Assembly: GCA_002341345.1 (NCBI GenBank) | Contig: DDNW01000203.1 | Coordinates: forward strand, 4,030-10,331 | Reading direction: 5' to 3' | Length of the DNA stretch: 6,302 nt | DNA from: Erythrobacter sp. UBA2510 | GTDB taxonomy: Bacteria > Pseudomonadota > Alphaproteobacteria > Sphingomonadales > Sphingomonadaceae | Shown here: positions 5,496 to 6,302 of the stretch, in pieces | Layout: the number at the start of each line of letters is the position of its first letter | Numbering within the stretch: position 1 is the stretch's first letter | Notes under the pieces: model-generated | Databases searched by the model: none | What the model was told of the DNA's origin: nothing | The model's input: the letters and a program-made list of their open reading frames with translations, nothing else | Translations under genes and position numbers: made by a program

Positions 5496-5506
5496 ATCAA
5501 GGATTT
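5496..5506 (+). promoter_or_regulatory. IHF-like binding core
   Basis: ATCAAGGATTT matches the conserved core ATCAAN4TT of the IHF consensus (WATCAANNNNTTR); the outer W and R positions do not match. It directly follows the nic palindrome, where F oriT also has an IHF site. It is a short match and could be chance. Confidence 0.35.
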
Positions 5507-5601
5507 CTGCGGTTTCTGGAGCGCGCGGATAGCGCGCTCGCTTAGGCAATGCGTTCAGAACTTCGCAATTCTGCCATTTCTGGAGCGCGCTTTGAGCGCG
5601 C
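5505..5601. repeat. Two tandem 22-base repeats with GC-rich hairpins
   Basis: TTCTGC-GG-TTTCTGGAGCGCGC (5505-5526) recurs 64 bases on as TTCTGC-CA-TTTCTGGAGCGCGC (5569-5590), 20 of 22 bases identical. Each runs into a hairpin with a five-base loop: GAGCGCGC-GGATA-GCGCGCTC (5519-5539, eight pairs) and GCGCGC-TTTGA-GCGCGC (5585-5601, six pairs). The second ends 13 bases before the ribbon-helix-helix gene, overlapping its likely promoter or leader. They are probable binding sites of that protein, like the TraM sites of F, allowing both relaxosome assembly and autoregulation. There is no T-tract, so they are not terminators. Confidence 0.8.
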
Positions 5602-5614
5602 GCGGGAGGTGGTG

Positions 5615-5989
5615 ATGGCGAGCCACATCAAGCGAACCATCCGTCTCAATCCTTCGCAGGCTCGCTCGCTGTCCAGCATCGCCGACCGGCGTGGAGTGTC
5701 GGAATACGCGATGCTCCTGAAGGTGATCGATGCGGGCTTTCTTTCGGTCCTTCATGGCACCGACAAGGAGACCGATCTTGCCGAGCTGGCGCGCGAGATC
5801 GGGGCGATATCGGAGCGTCTGGCCGAGGCCGAAAGGGTGCTCGACCGCACCCTATTCACCGCCTGCGCTGCCTACGCTTACGCCCGCCACGCGGCGCTGG
5901 GAACGAAGAAATCCGACGAGACAATCGCAGCCGAAGCGCGCGCAGCATTCGAGCGCCAGCGCTCGCTTGCCCTGGAGATCGAGCCATGA
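5615..5989 (+). CDS. Ribbon-helix-helix relaxosome-type protein (TraM-like role)
   Basis: This 124-residue protein has an N-terminal ribbon-helix-helix pattern: a strand HIKRTIRLN (4-12), helix PSQARSLSSIADRRG (13-27), then SEYAMLLKVIDAGFL (29-43). A coiled-coil-like segment, DLAELAREIGAISERLAEAE (54-73), and a further Ala-rich helical tail follow. DNA-binding head plus helical oligomerisation tail is the plan of relaxosome accessory proteins such as TraM, which bind repeats beside nic and dock the complex onto the coupling protein. The start at 5615 is set by GGGAGGT five bases upstream; longer in-frame starts would run through the hairpin repeats. The stop overlaps the next ATG as ATGA, so it is translationally coupled to the TraD-like gene. 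Clear sequence identity to TraM is not visible; the role is inferred from context. A plain transcriptional repressor is the alternative. Confidence 0.85.
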   Translation: MASHIKRTIRLNPSQARSLSSIADRRGVSEYAMLLKVIDAGFLSVLHGTDKETDLAELAREIGAISERLAEAERVLDRTLFTACAAYAYARHAALGTKKSDETIAAEARAAFERQRSLALEIEP

Positions 5990-6302
5990 ATTCGAACATC
6001 GATTTTGTCACCCGCGCGCACGCCTTGTGGCGGGTGCGCATGGCGCAATGGCAGCAGCGTTTTCGCTTCTTTTCCACGATCACTCTCGGTGCAGCAGCGA
6101 CCGGAGCAATCATCGCGCCCCAGTTCCTGCTGCATGGCCCCGCGATAACGACAGCGGTGCAGTATGCGTGGGCCAACGTGCTGACCTTGCTGGGCTCGCT
6201 CACAGGCAGCGACATCAAGATGAACATAGCGATGGACGGCCAGCGCTGGACCGTTTCCGCAGCATGGTTTGCCGCTGAACCATTCTTCACCGATACCTTC
6301 TG
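5986..6302 (+). CDS. traD: Type IV coupling protein, TraD-like, N-terminal part
   Basis: The frame is open for 105 codons to the window edge. A short basic cytoplasmic start containing WRVRMAQWQQRFRF (15-28) is followed by a membrane segment at about 29-49 and a second hydrophobic stretch at about 60-72. Then comes SDIKMNIAMDGQRWTVSAAW (75-94), apparently periplasmic. This resembles the N-terminus of F TraD (TraD_N domain): R-x-R-M before the first membrane helix, and a short strand pair ending in [FW]-x-[MV]-x-A-A after the W-rich linker. The ATP-binding motifs would lie beyond the window. Coupling proteins bring the relaxase-DNA complex to the type IV secretion channel. It is coupled to the upstream gene through ATGA. 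Without the ATPase part the call depends on N-terminal pattern and neighbours. Confidence 0.68.
   Translation, partial: MNSNIDFVTRAHALWRVRMAQWQQRFRFFSTITLGAAATGAIIAPQFLLHGPAITTAVQYAWANVLTLLGSLTGSDIKMNIAMDGQRWTVSAAWFAAEPFFTDTF

Larger units (their letters stand above)
5404..5614. other. oriT: Candidate F-type origin of transfer (oriT)
   Basis: This 211-base gap between coding regions is packed with structure. In order: a dyad at 5444-5458, an F-like nic sequence at 5476-5488 abutting a perfect palindrome at 5486-5495, an IHF-like core at 5496-5506, and two tandem 22-base repeats at 5505-5526 and 5569-5590, each leading into a hairpin. A ribbon-helix-helix gene and a TraD-like gene follow. F has the same order: nic, IHF site, binding sites, traM. 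By analogy the nicked strand is the minus strand and its 5' end leads leftward, so the cargo enters first and the tra genes last. A 70-codon frame from the ATG at 5403 crosses the region but looks non-coding. Confidence 0.7.
1236..6302. mobile_element. Partial integrative conjugative or mobilizable element
   Basis: The left limit is set by a tRNA 3'-end fragment at 1236-1260 with no tRNA body. To the left are an old integrase scar and core etfB; to the right are cargo genes (SNase-like nuclease, PD-(D/E)XK-like protein, Fic), an AlpA-type regulator, an F-like oriT segment, a ribbon-helix-helix relaxosome-type gene and a TraD-like coupling protein. The right end, the relaxase, the integrase and the intact tRNA would lie outside the window. 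Whether the element is self-transmissible cannot be judged without seeing a mating-pair-formation gene set. Confidence 0.7.

Noticed and set aside
5403..5615. Plus-strand frame of 70 codons starting on the stop of the 173-aa gene.
   Set aside because: It spans the nic site, hairpins and tandem repeats, has no domain-like content, and its codons are dictated by those repeats. Non-coding oriT explains the segment better.
1..6302. CRISPR arrays, insertion sequences, rRNA or complete tRNA genes.
   Set aside because: No regularly spaced repeats, no transposase or terminal inverted repeats, and no full cloverleaf were seen.

Overview
The window looks like a chromosome-to-mobile-element junction in an alphaproteobacterium, most likely of the Sphingomonadales type. 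This rests on the high-GC electron transfer flavoprotein beta gene at the left end, whose protein resembles those of that group, and on the style of the integrase and conjugation genes. The assignment is by recognition only; no database search was possible.

Layout: (1) 1-760 is core chromosome: etfB, followed with a one-base overlap by the first codons of etfA, both on the minus strand. (2) 761-1235 is a scar with no intact gene. It holds the first 26 codons of a P4-type tyrosine integrase (1080-1000, minus), cut off by a TAG, plus several palindromes. (3) 1236-1260 is the 3' end of a tRNA gene (minus strand, including CCA) with no tRNA body. This is the usual footprint of an island inserted in a tRNA gene and is taken as the left end of an element that runs off the right edge. 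(4) 1565-4194 is cargo: a staphylococcal-nuclease-like protein with a C-terminal topoisomerase-type zinc ribbon, a convergent PD-(D/E)XK-like protein, and a self-inhibited Fic AMPylase with a C-terminal winged helix. A 14-bp-arm inverted repeat lies between the last two, and a cluster of TTTGCATAT-type sites lies in front of fic. (5) 4673-6302 is the start of a conjugation module: an AlpA-type regulator, an unrecognised 173-aa protein, a non-coding segment that looks like an F-type origin of transfer, a ribbon-helix-helix relaxosome-type protein, and the N-terminus of an F TraD-like coupling protein.

The most striking result is the segment at 5404-5614. Its minus strand carries 13 bases identical to the nic region of the F plasmid (as recalled), directly preceded by a perfect palindrome where F has its own inverted repeat. 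It is followed by an IHF-like core, two tandem 22-base repeats carrying hairpins, and then the DNA-binding protein gene, in the order nic, binding sites, traM-like gene found in F. The inferred polarity would send the cargo first and the tra genes last. The element is therefore best read as an F-related integrative conjugative (or mobilizable) element that carries a putative nuclease/Fic defence or stress cassette and sits beside the decayed remains of an older island at the same tRNA.
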